A DNA stretch of 43,568 bases from assembly GCA_003562075.1 (NCBI GenBank), contig PWWP01000268.1, positions 1 through 43,568 on the forward strand, read 5' to 3'. Below the pieces are notes generated by a model. It was not told where the DNA came from and did no database searches. It saw only the letters and a program-made list of their open reading frames with translations. Positions 8,866 to 16,380 of the stretch are shown here, in pieces. This DNA is from Gemmatimonadota bacterium. Lineage in GTDB: Bacteria > Gemmatimonadota > Gemmatimonadetes > Longimicrobiales > Gaopeijiaceae. Position 1 is the stretch's first letter; each line of letters opens with the position of its first letter. The translations under genes and the position numbers were made by a program.

Positions 8866-9183
8866 TCAGGAATCCCGGTACCCCTCGGATTCCAGAGAGG
8901 CCATGATCCGTTCCTTCAGCTCGTCCGGGGCCTCCTCGTCGCCGGTGGCCTCGGTCACGGCCTGGCGGAATGCTCGCTCGAAGGTGAGGAGGGGATAGCA
9001 GCGTGCACAGGCCTCCAGGTGACCGGCAACCTGCTCCCCCATCTCGGGTTCCAGCTCGCCGTCCAACCATTCAAAGAGGTGCTCCACGGCTGCCTGGCAG
9101 GAGATCCCTCCAGGAGGGTCTGCAGGCGCAGGGTCCTCCTGGGCCCGCCGGAGAAGGCGTCTCAACTCCTCCATCCACTTCAT
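8866..9183 (-). CDS. Zinc-type anti-sigma factor (RsrA/ZAS-like)
   Basis: A 105-residue soluble protein with the ZAS zinc signature His55-x3-Cys59-x2-Cys62 (HLEACARC), plus Cys29 and His35 as further candidate ligands. It has no membrane segment, unlike most ECF anti-sigma factors, and so resembles cytoplasmic redox-sensing anti-sigma factors of the RsrA/ChrR class. Its ATG overlaps the stop of the sigma gene by 4 bp, so the two products are translationally coupled, as expected for a sigma/anti-sigma pair. Thiol oxidation releasing the sigma factor is inferred from the family. Confidence 0.82.
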   Translation of the reverse strand: MKWMEELRRLLRRAQEDPAPADPPGGISCQAAVEHLFEWLDGELEPEMGEQVAGHLEACARCYPLLTFERAFRQAVTEATGDEEAPDELKERIMASLESEGYRDS

Positions 9184-9794
9184 ATCGACCCTCCGGCGTC
9201 GCTCCCGGTGGGCTGGACCTCCGGTGGGATGATGCCTTCCTCCACTGCGTACTCGTGCAGACGCTCCTGGAGGATGCGACGTCCGCGAAAGAGTCGGCTC
9301 TTCACAGTACCCACCGGTATCTCCAACACCTCTGCCATCTCCTGATATGAAAGGTCCTCTATGTCCGACAGGACCACAGCATCTTTGAACTCTCCGGGCA
9401 GCTCATCGATGGCTCGAAGAACCTCCTCATCGACCACCTCCTTCCAGAACGCCCCCTCCGGGTCCCGGTCCCGGACCGCCATGAAGACGGTGGCCTCCCT
9501 GGAAAGCTGGCGCGGGTCCACGTCGGCCACCTCCGAGACGATCTCCTGGTGACGTTTGCTCCGTTGTTCCCGTCGAAGGAAGAGGTTCCTGCATATGGTG
9601 AACAGCCAGCTCTTGGCCTGGGTTCCCGGCGTGTACTTGTCCCAGTTGCGGAAGGCGTGGAGAAAGGTCTCCTGCGCCAGGTCCTGGGCTCGGTCCTGGC
9701 TCCCGGCCAGGCGAAGAGCGAAGCGATAGACCGCGTCCATCTGGGGAAGGGCCTCCTCTCGGAAGGCGCGGTCGCGGTCGGGCAGGTGGCTCAC
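9180..9794 (-). CDS. ECF-type sigma-70 family RNA polymerase sigma factor
   Basis: A 204-residue two-domain sigma factor. Region 2 includes DAVYRFALRLAGSQDRAQDLAQETFLHAFRNW and the -10-recognition segment SWLFTICRNLF; region 4 carries LSYQEMAEVLEIPVGTVKSRLFRGR, the -35-binding helix-turn-helix. The GTG start at 9794 has AGGA 7-9 nt upstream. Long linker between the domains (about residues 85-125). It overlaps the anti-sigma gene by 4 bp. By analogy with SigR-RsrA it may respond to oxidative or thiol stress, but I found no convincing cognate promoter in front of it. Confidence 0.92.
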   Translation of the reverse strand: MSHLPDRDRAFREEALPQMDAVYRFALRLAGSQDRAQDLAQETFLHAFRNWDKYTPGTQAKSWLFTICRNLFLRREQRSKRHQEIVSEVADVDPRQLSREATVFMAVRDRDPEGAFWKEVVDEEVLRAIDELPGEFKDAVVLSDIEDLSYQEMAEVLEIPVGTVKSRLFRGRRILQERLHEYAVEEGIIPPEVQPTGSDAGGSI

Positions 9795-9971
9795 CGGCGT
9801 TCCTGAGAATCGGAGTAGGTCTGGTCAAATCGAGTGCGTTCACCGGAGCCAAGGATACCTGTGGCTCGGCTATGGATGCAACTCCCTCGGGAACCCGTTG
9901 AAGCAGGCATGCCTTGGACCAGAGAAGGAAGGGGGAAGCGAAGCGATTCCCGTCAGCGGGGCCGGGCTCGA
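9795..9971. other. Intergenic gap of 177 bp without a recognised gene
   Basis: This gap lies between the sigma factor start and the 3' end of the DoxX-like gene. It must contain the sigma operon promoter. I see only weak dyads (GAGCCA...TGGCTC near 9845-9870) and no clear ECF promoter, small gene or terminator. Confidence 0.4.
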
Positions 9972-10433
9972 TCAAGAGCCTTCCGGGGCTGGGCGCTTCT
10001 CACGATCCCCTCCCTTTCCACGCCGATCCAAGACCAGGGTTTCCTGGTCCTGAAAGGCCATCAAGACGAGGCAGCCGGCGGCGATGATCAGGGAGGGAAA
10101 AAAGAGGACATTCGTCCCTTCCAGGAACCATCCCCACGGATCCACGATGGAGCGCCAGACGCCGGCTAGAGACCCCAGGTTGATGAGGAGGATCACCGGA
10201 TCCACCCACTTTCGGAAGAGGCCCACCAGGGCCAGGATGGAGACCACCACCTGGCCAATCCCCAGGAGGGGCATGAGGGCCGGGAGACTCAGGAGTCCCA
10301 GGTAGAAGGCATCGGACACCCCTACCGCATGCTCCGGATCCACGATCTTGTCAATTCCCCACAGCAGAACGAGGAGTGCGATGGAAACCCGAAGAAGAAG
10401 AAGCGAGAACGATTTGAACCGGTCTGAATGCAT
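9972..10433 (-). CDS. DoxX-like four-helix membrane protein
   Basis: A 153-residue integral membrane protein with four hydrophobic helices. The first helix carries LLLLRVSIALLVLLWGIDKI, similar to the DoxX family opening (RxxxGxxFxxxGxxK). The C-terminus is short, charged and cytoplasmic. A frame runs upstream to 10655, but it lies antisense to the AhpD-like gene, so I use the ATG at 10433. It is divergent to the AhpD-like gene across about 80 bp. No specific function can be given; DoxX proteins are linked to redox and thiol stress. Confidence 0.65.
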   Translation of the reverse strand: MHSDRFKSFSLLLLRVSIALLVLLWGIDKIVDPEHAVGVSDAFYLGLLSLPALMPLLGIGQVVVSILALVGLFRKWVDPVILLINLGSLAGVWRSIVDPWGWFLEGTNVLFFPSLIIAAGCLVLMAFQDQETLVLDRRGKGGDREKRPAPEGS

Positions 10434-10514
10434 CCGACCTCCAAGCTGGCTGAATGGACAGGCCCTGCGATGTCTCCAATACATGCCCTGGCGGTTCGGT
10501 TCCCGGAGGCTCTC

Positions 10515-11072
10515 ATGAGTTGGATCCGAGTGATCCCGGAAGACGAAGCCCAGGGGGAGTTGGCCGAAACCTACGCACGGATCCGGAAGGAGCGAGGGAA
10601 GCTTTCCAACATCATGCGGGTCCAGAGCCTGGACCCCAGGGCCATGGAGGCCCACCTGGATCTCTACATGCGCCTTCTCTTCCGACAGGGGGGCCTCAGT
10701 CGGGCCGAGCGGGAACTCATTGCGGTGGTGGTTTCCGTCCAGAACGGCTGCGAGTACTGCACACTACATCATGCGGCTGCGTTGGCGGCCTGGTGGAAGG
10801 ACCCGGCCCGGGTGGAGCGACTGGAGGAAGACCCGGGCAAGGCGGATCTCTCTGAACGGGAGGAAGCCCTGGTCCACTATGCCACCACACTGACTCAGGC
10901 TCCGGCCTCGATCCAGGAGGAGGCGGTGGAGCGACTCCGGAGGACGGGACTGGATGATGAAGAGATCCTTCAGGCCAATATGATCACCGCCTACTTCAAC
11001 TTCGTGAATCGGATCGCCGAGGGGTTGGGCGTGGATGCGCCACCGGAGGAGGTGGAGGGGTATCGGTACTGA
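10515..11072 (+). CDS. AhpD-like / carboxymuconolactone decarboxylase family (peroxidase-related) protein
   Basis: A 185-residue all-helical protein with the AhpD-type redox motif Cys79-x2-Cys82-x3-His86 (CEYCTLHH). It resembles the 'uncharacterised peroxidase-related enzyme' branch, in which the Cys pair reduces hydroperoxides with the adjacent His and an upstream Glu as proton relay. The N-terminus MSWIRVIPEDEAQGELAETY is typical and fixes the ATG at 10515, although an open frame extends to 10428. The upstream neighbour on the other strand is DoxX-like and the nearby sigma pair may be redox-responsive, so an oxidative-stress role is plausible. Confidence 0.85.
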   Translation: MSWIRVIPEDEAQGELAETYARIRKERGKLSNIMRVQSLDPRAMEAHLDLYMRLLFRQGGLSRAERELIAVVVSVQNGCEYCTLHHAAALAAWWKDPARVERLEEDPGKADLSEREEALVHYATTLTQAPASIQEEAVERLRRTGLDDEEILQANMITAYFNFVNRIAEGLGVDAPPEEVEGYRY

Positions 11073-11143
11073 CCGGCGCTGGCGGGACCCGTTGGTCCGG
11101 GGCGGGGCGCTGGCGACGGCCGGGGAGAATGGGAACCCTTCGC

Positions 11144-11209
11144 CTCCGTGACGGATTCCCTGGGTGAGGACCTCCAGCCTGGAGCGTTCCGGATGTCCCC
11201 GTCACGGAG
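11144..11209 (+). promoter_or_regulatory. Long inverted repeat in the leader of the DUF3179 gene, covering its RBS
   Basis: An 11-bp perfect inverted repeat pairs CTCCGTGACGG (11144-11154) with CCGTCACGGAG (11199-11209). Between the arms lies a small hairpin CTCCA-gcc-TGGAG (11172-11184). The right arm ends in GGAG, the likely ribosome binding site for the ATG at 11216, so folding would hide the RBS. It could be a cis-regulatory RNA or a two-site DNA operator. It matches no riboswitch class I know. Confidence 0.5.
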
Positions 11210-11215
11210 TGAAAG

Positions 11216-12334
11216 ATGTTTCGCTGTCGTAGATGCCTGGCCCCGAGCCTCCTGACTGCGTTCATTCCGCTTCTCTATCTGGCTGGGTGTTCTGATCCCT
11301 CGGGACCCAGCATCGTGGAGCACAACTTCGGTGAGCTCGAGTGCAGCTTACCGGAAGAGGCCATGGTCTCGGGAGGCGTTCCGCCGGATGGTATTCCGTC
11401 CCTTGTCGATCCCGAGTTCGTCAGTGCCGAGGATCCGTCCGTCGACTACCTGGAGGAGACGGACCGGATCATCGGTTTCCTTACTGACGGCGAGGCATGG
11501 GCCATTCCCCACAACGTGGGATGGTGGCATGAGATCGTGAATGTGGGGTTTTCATCTGGGCTTCAGCTGGCCGTGACCTATTGTCCCCTCACGGGCTCCA
11601 GCTTGGTATTTGACAGAAGTGCGGTGGATGGCAGGGATTTTGGGGTGTCTGGAATTCTGTTCCAGAACAATCTGGTCATGTTCGATCGAGGGGATCCGAC
11701 CTCCCTCTGGTTCCAGATGGGACGGCAGGCCCGGTGCGGGCCAGCAGATGGCGTCACCCTTCCCATGTTTCCCGCCATTGAGACCACATGGGCCGGGTGG
11801 AAGGCGCTTCACCCCGAGACTCGAGTGGTCACCGGTGATCTGGACATGGGGCGTAACTACCGGCTTTACCCGTATGGGAACTATGAGCAGACCCAGGAAC
11901 TGCTTTTCCGTCAGGATGATCTTGACGATAGCCGGTTTCGGAAGGAGCGAACACTGGGTATTCCGGAAGATGGAGGCGGGGGAATCGTCTTTCCCTTTGG
12001 CCTTCTCAGGATGGCCGAGTGTGGGTCCAGAGCCGTCGTTCATGAGGAGGCTCGTGGAGGCGACGTAGTGGTCTTCTGGGATCAGGATGTGGAGGGGGCC
12101 ATGGCCTTTCGGCCTGAAGCCGACGGCGTGGCCCTGACATTCCGGGTCGTCGATGACCGGATCCTCGACCAGGAGACCGGATCGGAGTGGCGGGTGGATG
12201 GCCTGGCGGTGAGCGGTCCGCTGGGAGGAGAACGACTGCAGAAGGTAGCTGAGGCGTATGTTTCCTTCTGGTTTGCCTGGAGGGCCTTCCATCCCGAGTC
12301 CCGGGTCTGGCCTGGCGTCCATGAAGGGTCGTAG
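11216..12334 (+). CDS. DUF3179 domain-containing lipoprotein
   Basis: A 372-residue exported protein. The N-terminal signal ends in the lipobox LAGC (Cys25), indicating a lipid-anchored periplasmic or outer-membrane protein. The DUF3179 hallmark is present: AIPHNVGWWHEIVN followed by VTYCPLTGSSLVFDR and the downstream LWFQMGRQA, WAGWKALHPET and YGNYEQ segments. In many relatives the motif is CPLC or carries selenocysteine; here the second position is Thr, leaving one Cys. Family function is unknown. The 3' end overlaps the next gene, a barrel candidate, by 14 bp, so the two probably act together. Confidence 0.85.
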   Translation: MFRCRRCLAPSLLTAFIPLLYLAGCSDPSGPSIVEHNFGELECSLPEEAMVSGGVPPDGIPSLVDPEFVSAEDPSVDYLEETDRIIGFLTDGEAWAIPHNVGWWHEIVNVGFSSGLQLAVTYCPLTGSSLVFDRSAVDGRDFGVSGILFQNNLVMFDRGDPTSLWFQMGRQARCGPADGVTLPMFPAIETTWAGWKALHPETRVVTGDLDMGRNYRLYPYGNYEQTQELLFRQDDLDDSRFRKERTLGIPEDGGGGIVFPFGLLRMAECGSRAVVHEEARGGDVVVFWDQDVEGAMAFRPEADGVALTFRVVDDRILDQETGSEWRVDGLAVSGPLGGERLQKVAEAYVSFWFAWRAFHPESRVWPGVHEGS

Positions 12335-13244
12335 GTCGATGGCTTTCCGGTTGCTTCAGCCTTCGGTCGTGTCCTGGCCCCCCTCTCCCATCCCTGGTCG
12401 CAGGGTGGGTGGGCTGGGGATCTTGCTGGTGGGCCTCCTCCTGTGTGTTCCTTCCGAAGGCGGAGCCCAGTGGATCTCCTCCCCCGGGGACGGATGGTTG
12501 GACGTCTCTCTCATTTATCACGACACCGACCAGGTTTTCGACGAGACGGGAGAGCGGCGGACGATCTTTGCCCAGGGACGGGCCGTCGCCCTTTCCCTCT
12601 TCTTCGTTGGCAATATGGGGATCTGGGATGGCGTGGACTTGTGGGCCGAAGTCCCGGTGCACAGGATCCGCTTTGATGACGCCGGCGGCCAACGGACCAG
12701 CATGGGCGTGGGCGACTCCAGGCTCTTCGTTCGTGTGGGCCCTGAACTCGTGGGGCTTCCACCTTTTCCCCTGGCTCTGCGCGGCGGTGTGAAGATGGCG
12801 GGGGGCAGCTTCGATATCGATGCTGAGGTGATTCCCCTCGGTGAGGGACAGCGGGACCTGGAACTCATCCTGGAGGCAGGGCGATCGTTCCATCCCCGGT
12901 CGCTGTGGACCATGGGATGGGTCGGTCACCGCTGGAGGGAGGAGAACGTTGCGGCGAATCGAACGCCTGGGAACGAGTGGTTCTGGTGGTGGAGTATCGG
13001 GGGGGAGCTGGGGCCGGTCGGGTGGGAAGGGTCAGTGGAAGGTCTCCGTGGCGACCCATGGGTCCTGGAAGGGGGTTTGAGGCTTCCGTCTACACGCCGC
13101 CAACTGGATCAGATACTTGCCCAGGTGAATCATCCGCTGGGACCCGGCCATGGGCAGCTCGGTGTTCGGGTCCCCCTCTCGGGCCAGAATCTCCCGGCAG
13201 GTCTAGCGATCACCCTGGGGTATTTTCTGCAATGGCAGCGCTGA
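12321..13244 (+). CDS. Putative outer-membrane beta-barrel protein paired with DUF3179
   Basis: A 307-residue protein with a basic N-terminus and a hydrophobic signal (GGLGILLVGLLLCVPSEGGAQ). The mature part has alternating strand patterns and ends in an aromatic-containing strand (ITLGYFLQWQR), consistent with an outer-membrane barrel. The start at 12321 lies inside the last codons of the DUF3179 gene; a second ATG at 12339 is an alternative. The overlap argues for co-expression. It converges with the hydrolase gene after 25 bp. No named family recognised. Confidence 0.65.
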   Translation: MKGRRSMAFRLLQPSVVSWPPSPIPGRRVGGLGILLVGLLLCVPSEGGAQWISSPGDGWLDVSLIYHDTDQVFDETGERRTIFAQGRAVALSLFFVGNMGIWDGVDLWAEVPVHRIRFDDAGGQRTSMGVGDSRLFVRVGPELVGLPPFPLALRGGVKMAGGSFDIDAEVIPLGEGQRDLELILEAGRSFHPRSLWTMGWVGHRWREENVAANRTPGNEWFWWWSIGGELGPVGWEGSVEGLRGDPWVLEGGLRLPSTRRQLDQILAQVNHPLGPGHGQLGVRVPLSGQNLPAGLAITLGYFLQWQR

Positions 13245-13269
13245 CACGAGTTTGGGGTTTCCCAGGCCC

Positions 13270-14040
13270 TCAGTTCGGAAGGTACCGAGCTGCCCAGGTG
13301 GCCAGCATGGTGCCCACGTAAGTGGAATCAGCCGAGTCCAGGAGGAGGTGGTCGGCCTGATCCAGCGAGATGAAGCTCTTCGGGTGCCGGGCAGCCCGGT
13401 AGATCCGGGCGGCGTTCTCAATCCCTACCGTGTCATCCAGTGGGGAGTGGAAGATAAGTAGCGGCCGGCTCAGCTCGTGGAGGGCCTGCTCCATCCCGTG
13501 CGTCTCCAGGTCCTCCACGAACTCCCGGCTCACGGTGAAGGATCGGCCCGCCAGGGTGACCGTGGCCGACCCTGTTTCTTCGATGGTGTCCAGGGAACCG
13601 GCGAAGAGGTGCTTGACGTGCTCTGGATCGAAGGGCGCGCCGATGGTGGCAATGGCTTGAACTTCATCGAGCCGTGCCGCCGCCTTCAGAACGGCTGCGC
13701 CACCCAGGGAGTGCCCCACCAGGATACTGGGGGGAGACAGGGAATCAGCCATGTACTCGGCGGCAGCCACCAGGTCCCCGATATTGGAAGAAAAGTCCGT
13801 GTCGGAGAATTCCCCCTCGCTTTCCCCGAGCCCGGTGAAATCGAACCGGAAGACGGCGATGCCGTGTCGGGTCAGGGCCTGGCTGATGTTCACCACAGGC
13901 TTCAGGTCCTTCGAACAGGTAAAGCAGTGGGCGAAGATGGCACACGCCTTCACCGGTTCGCCGCTGGGGCGGCTGAGGATGGCGCTCAAGTCGTGGCCCT
14001 GAGCACCGGTGAATCGGATCCGTTCGTTGGTCATCTTCAT
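13270..14040 (-). CDS. Alpha/beta hydrolase
   Basis: A 256-residue cytoplasmic alpha/beta hydrolase. The nucleophile elbow is VGHSLGG, the acid is in HSPLDDTVG and the His in SLDQADHLLL. FAHCFTCSKDLK provides the oxyanion-hole region. The sequence closely follows the hydrolase half of the bifunctional hydrolase/OsmC proteins (FDFTGLGESEGEF, NIGDLVAAAEYM), but no OsmC domain follows; the protein simply ends after the hydrolase. It is 17 bp downstream of the DsrE-like gene on the same strand, probably in one operon. Confidence 0.88.
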   Translation of the reverse strand: MKMTNERIRFTGAQGHDLSAILSRPSGEPVKACAIFAHCFTCSKDLKPVVNISQALTRHGIAVFRFDFTGLGESEGEFSDTDFSSNIGDLVAAAEYMADSLSPPSILVGHSLGGAAVLKAAARLDEVQAIATIGAPFDPEHVKHLFAGSLDTIEETGSATVTLAGRSFTVSREFVEDLETHGMEQALHELSRPLLIFHSPLDDTVGIENAARIYRAARHPKSFISLDQADHLLLDSADSTYVGTMLATWAARYLPN

Positions 14041-14057
14041 TGGCGCCCGTGTTGAGG

Positions 14058-14414
14058 TCAGAACGTGACGATCTGGTATCCCTCGGCGGCCCGGGATCGA
14101 AGGCTGGGGTGTCCCTCGTACTCGCTCAGGAACGCGACTCCAGCTTCCCGGACTTCTTCCTTCACGTCGAACGCACCGGCGCAGAACTCGCAGGCTCCGG
14201 CCACCCGTGGTTTCACAGCCTCGAAGACCGGATGGAGTTTGTGGTCCGGGTTGGCCAACTCGGGGATCCAGCTCACGGCTGCGCCGTCAAAGACGAGTTC
14301 CACTTCGTCTCCAGCTTCCATGGCCTCCTTGGTCAGTTCCAGGGCATTCAGTACTCGAGCCAGGTCCGAGTGCTGTTCCGTTCCGGCCAGTACGACAACT
14401 GAAATCTTAGCCAT
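14058..14414 (-). CDS. DsrE/DsrF-like family protein
   Basis: A 118-residue small alpha/beta protein of the DsrE-like group. It begins with a beta strand and loop typical of the family (KISVVVLAGTEQHSDLARVLNAL), continues with VELVFDGAAV and contains the Cys pair Cys75/Cys78 (GACEFCAGAF). The Cys corresponds to the position used for sulfur or persulfide handling in sulfur-relay relatives, but no other dsr/tus genes are visible here. A GGAG motif precedes the ATG. It lies between a 47-residue ORF and the hydrolase gene in what looks like a three-gene operon. Confidence 0.82.
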   Translation of the reverse strand: MAKISVVVLAGTEQHSDLARVLNALELTKEAMEAGDEVELVFDGAAVSWIPELANPDHKLHPVFEAVKPRVAGACEFCAGAFDVKEEVREAGVAFLSEYEGHPSLRSRAAEGYQIVTF

Positions 14415-14428
14415 CTTCGGTCTTCTCC

Positions 14429-14572
14429 TCAGTAATGTGATCCTTTGATCTTCTCGAAAGGGTCCTCCACGTGGCCAATACGTTGGAAGCCGGGAGGGTT
14501 CCGTCCGAAGAAAGGAGTCACCGGGTACGGGATCCAGTCGGCCAGGGGCCGGGAACTCGGCATGCAGATCAT
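14429..14572 (-). CDS. Putative 47-residue small protein upstream of the DsrE-like gene
   Basis: A short frame encoding MICMPSSRPLADWIPYPVTP and then 27 further residues, ending in EKIKGSHY. The composition (Trp, Phe, Pro, Tyr, Gly) looks protein-like rather than a random shadow, and no other gene occupies the strand opposite. Its stop lies 14 bp before the DsrE ATG. The frame is open further upstream, but there it overlaps the divergent DoxX gene in antisense, so the ATG at 14572 is the reasonable start, with only a weak ribosome binding site. No function is recognised. Confidence 0.45.
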   Translation of the reverse strand: MICMPSSRPLADWIPYPVTPFFGRNPPGFQRIGHVEDPFEKIKGSHY

Positions 14573-14626
14573 GACTTCTCTGGGGTGAGAGCGAAATGAA
14601 CTCAACCCTAGTACAGGAGCATGATC

Positions 14627-15073
14627 ATGTCCGTACTGACCCCACATGCCCATTGGGCCCTTCGGTTGGCCATATTCAGCGTCTTCATGTATCACGGCCT
14701 GGATAAGCTGCGAGGCCTGGAAGGCTTCGCAGAGATGGCTGGGATGCCGGTTGCTGTTGCCCTCCTGGTCGCCCTGGCCGAAACCGGGGGCGCGCTCCTG
14801 GTCCTCCTTGGTGGCTTCATGAAGGACTGGATGACCCGAGTCGGAGCGCTCATGAACATTCCCGTCATGCTGGGCGCCATCTTCATGGTTCACTGGGGCC
14901 AGTGGAGCTTCATGGCCACAGAGACGCACCCCATGGGGGGGATGGAGTTTCAGGTCACCCTCCTCCTGATCCTGGTCTATCTGGTGATCAAGGGGAATGA
15001 AGGGGCAGGAAGGGCCGATACGGTGGCAGAGAAGGCGTCGGCCGGCCGAGCCACTTCTGTGGCAGGGAGCTAA
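14627..15073 (+). CDS. DoxX family membrane protein
   Basis: A 148-residue integral membrane protein with four helices. The first helix holds the DoxX signature (ALRLAIFSVFMYHGLDKLRG), followed by FAEMAGMPVAVALLVALAE and a Gly-rich third helix. The ATG at 14627 is 7 nt from AGGAG; the earlier in-frame ATG at 14621 is too close to it. A tail of about 25 charged residues follows the last helix. It precedes a type III polyketide synthase on the same strand, but a strong hairpin separates them. Function not established. Confidence 0.82.
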   Translation: MSVLTPHAHWALRLAIFSVFMYHGLDKLRGLEGFAEMAGMPVAVALLVALAETGGALLVLLGGFMKDWMTRVGALMNIPVMLGAIFMVHWGQWSFMATETHPMGGMEFQVTLLLILVYLVIKGNEGAGRADTVAEKASAGRATSVAGS

Positions 15074-15096
15074 GCCACCAGATCTGGGTAGGCAAG

Positions 15097-15127
15097 GACC
15101 GGGGCCGGGCTCTTCTCGGCCCCGGTC
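15097..15127 (+). terminator. GC-rich hairpin between the DoxX and type III PKS genes
   Basis: Perfect 11-bp stem GACCGGGGCCG / CGGCCCCGGTC with a 9-nt loop, without a T-run behind it. It sits 23 bp after the DoxX stop and 18 bp before the PKS start, so it may terminate one transcript or attenuate read-through into the PKS gene. Confidence 0.6.
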
Positions 15128-15145
15128 ACCTCATCCCTCGCGCCT

Positions 15146-16276
15146 ATGCCTACCTACCTGCATGGTCTGGCCACGACGGTTCCCGAACCCCACTACACCC
15201 AGGAGTGGGCTTGCGAGCTGATGCAGCGCCACGCTACGGAGCGTCGGGGCGTCCGCCGAGTGATCCGGAGCATCTATCGGAACTCCGGTATCGAGAAGCG
15301 TCACTCGGTCATCGACGATTGGGGGGAAACCGGGGCTGCGCCCGTCTTCTTCCAGGACGAGGACACCCTCCTTCCCACCCCTGATACCTACACCCGAAAT
15401 CAGGTCTACACCCAGGAGGGCCGGAGGCTCTTCGAGGCTCTTGCCCGATCGGTGGTGGAGGCGGCCCCCGGGTTCGAGGCTGAGGACATCACCCACGTGG
15501 TGACCATCTCCTGCACAGGTTTCTTTGCTCCCGGCCCCGACTATCATGTGGTTCGGGCGTTGGGGCTTCCGGGCTCAACCCAGCGCTATCATCTGGGTTT
15601 CATGGGGTGCTACGCTGCCTTCCAGGGACTCCGGATGGCCCAGGCCTTCTGCTTGGCCGACCCCGACGCTGTGGTCCTGGTCCTGAGCCTGGAGCTTTGT
15701 ACCCTCCACCTCCGATTTACCGAAAACACCGATGACCTGATTGCCGGGGCCGTTTTCGCCGATGGTGGAGCTGGTGCGCTGGTCTCGGCCCAGAAGCCCA
15801 GGGATCCTGAGGGAGGGACTCCCATCCTGGCCCTGGACGCCTTTCATTCTGCCCTCATCCCCGAGGGGGAGGGGGACATGGCGTGGACGGTGGGCAACGA
15901 GGGGTTTCAGATGAAGCTCTCCACCTACGTTCCGGAACTCATCCAGGCGAACCTGGGCGCAGTGGTGCAGAAGCTTCTGGAGGGTTCGGGAGAAGGAACC
16001 GGGGGCGTGGACCACTGGGCCATTCACCCTGGCGGCAGAGCCATCCTGGACCGGGCCCAGGAGACGATGGGGCTTGAGCCGGACGCCTTGGCGGCCTCCC
16101 GATCCGTTCTCCGGCAATTCGGAAACATGAGCAGCGCTACCATCCTCTTCGTTCTGAAGGAGATGATCTCGTCGGGAGGGCTGGCCCACGGTGAGTCCAT
16201 CCTGGCCCTGGCCTTCGGTCCCGGCCTGACTGTGGAGGCGGGAATCCTGCGGGTGGTGTCTGACCCGCCTCATTAG
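15146..16276 (+). CDS. Type III polyketide synthase (chalcone/stilbene synthase family)
   Basis: A 376-residue thiolase-fold ketosynthase that condenses an acyl-CoA starter with malonyl-CoA units to give pyrones, resorcinols or related products. The catalytic triad is intact: Cys155 in GFMGCYAAF, His294 in WAIHPGG and Asn327 in FGNMSSAT. The SCTGFFAPGPDY loop (residues 122-133) corresponds to the substrate tunnel segment. Length is normal for bacterial members. No tailoring gene is adjacent, although a membrane methyltransferase of the ICMT type is encoded 9 kb away at 5883. No good ribosome binding site precedes the ATG. Product not predictable; alkylpyrone or alkylresorcinol is a guess. Confidence 0.92.
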   Translation: MPTYLHGLATTVPEPHYTQEWACELMQRHATERRGVRRVIRSIYRNSGIEKRHSVIDDWGETGAAPVFFQDEDTLLPTPDTYTRNQVYTQEGRRLFEALARSVVEAAPGFEAEDITHVVTISCTGFFAPGPDYHVVRALGLPGSTQRYHLGFMGCYAAFQGLRMAQAFCLADPDAVVLVLSLELCTLHLRFTENTDDLIAGAVFADGGAGALVSAQKPRDPEGGTPILALDAFHSALIPEGEGDMAWTVGNEGFQMKLSTYVPELIQANLGAVVQKLLEGSGEGTGGVDHWAIHPGGRAILDRAQETMGLEPDALAASRSVLRQFGNMSSATILFVLKEMISSGGLAHGESILALAFGPGLTVEAGILRVVSDPPH

Positions 16277-16279
16277 ATC

Positions 16280-16345
16280 AGGTGCATCGTCCAGGCGGGG
16301 CGGGCGTATCGTCCAGGTAGAGCGGGCGTATCGTCCAGGTAGTCC
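16280..16345. repeat. Three 22-bp tandem repeats
   Basis: Units at 16280-16301, 16302-16323 and 16324-16345 share the core ATCGTCCAGG. The last two are identical in 20 of 22 bases; the first matches the second in 16 of 22. A partial copy of the core (TCGTCCAGG) recurs just after the hairpin at 16350-16380. The array occupies the gap between two convergent genes. Confidence 0.8.
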
Positions 16346-16349
16346 GACA

Positions 16350-16380
16350 CCCCCCGGAGCCGTCATTCAGCTCCGGGGGG
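16350..16380. terminator. Bidirectional terminator-like hairpin
   Basis: Perfect 11-bp stem CCCCCCGGAGC / GCTCCGGGGGG with a 9-nt loop, between the convergent type III PKS and CARDB genes. There is no T-tract on either side, but position and strength suit a shared terminator. Confidence 0.65.
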
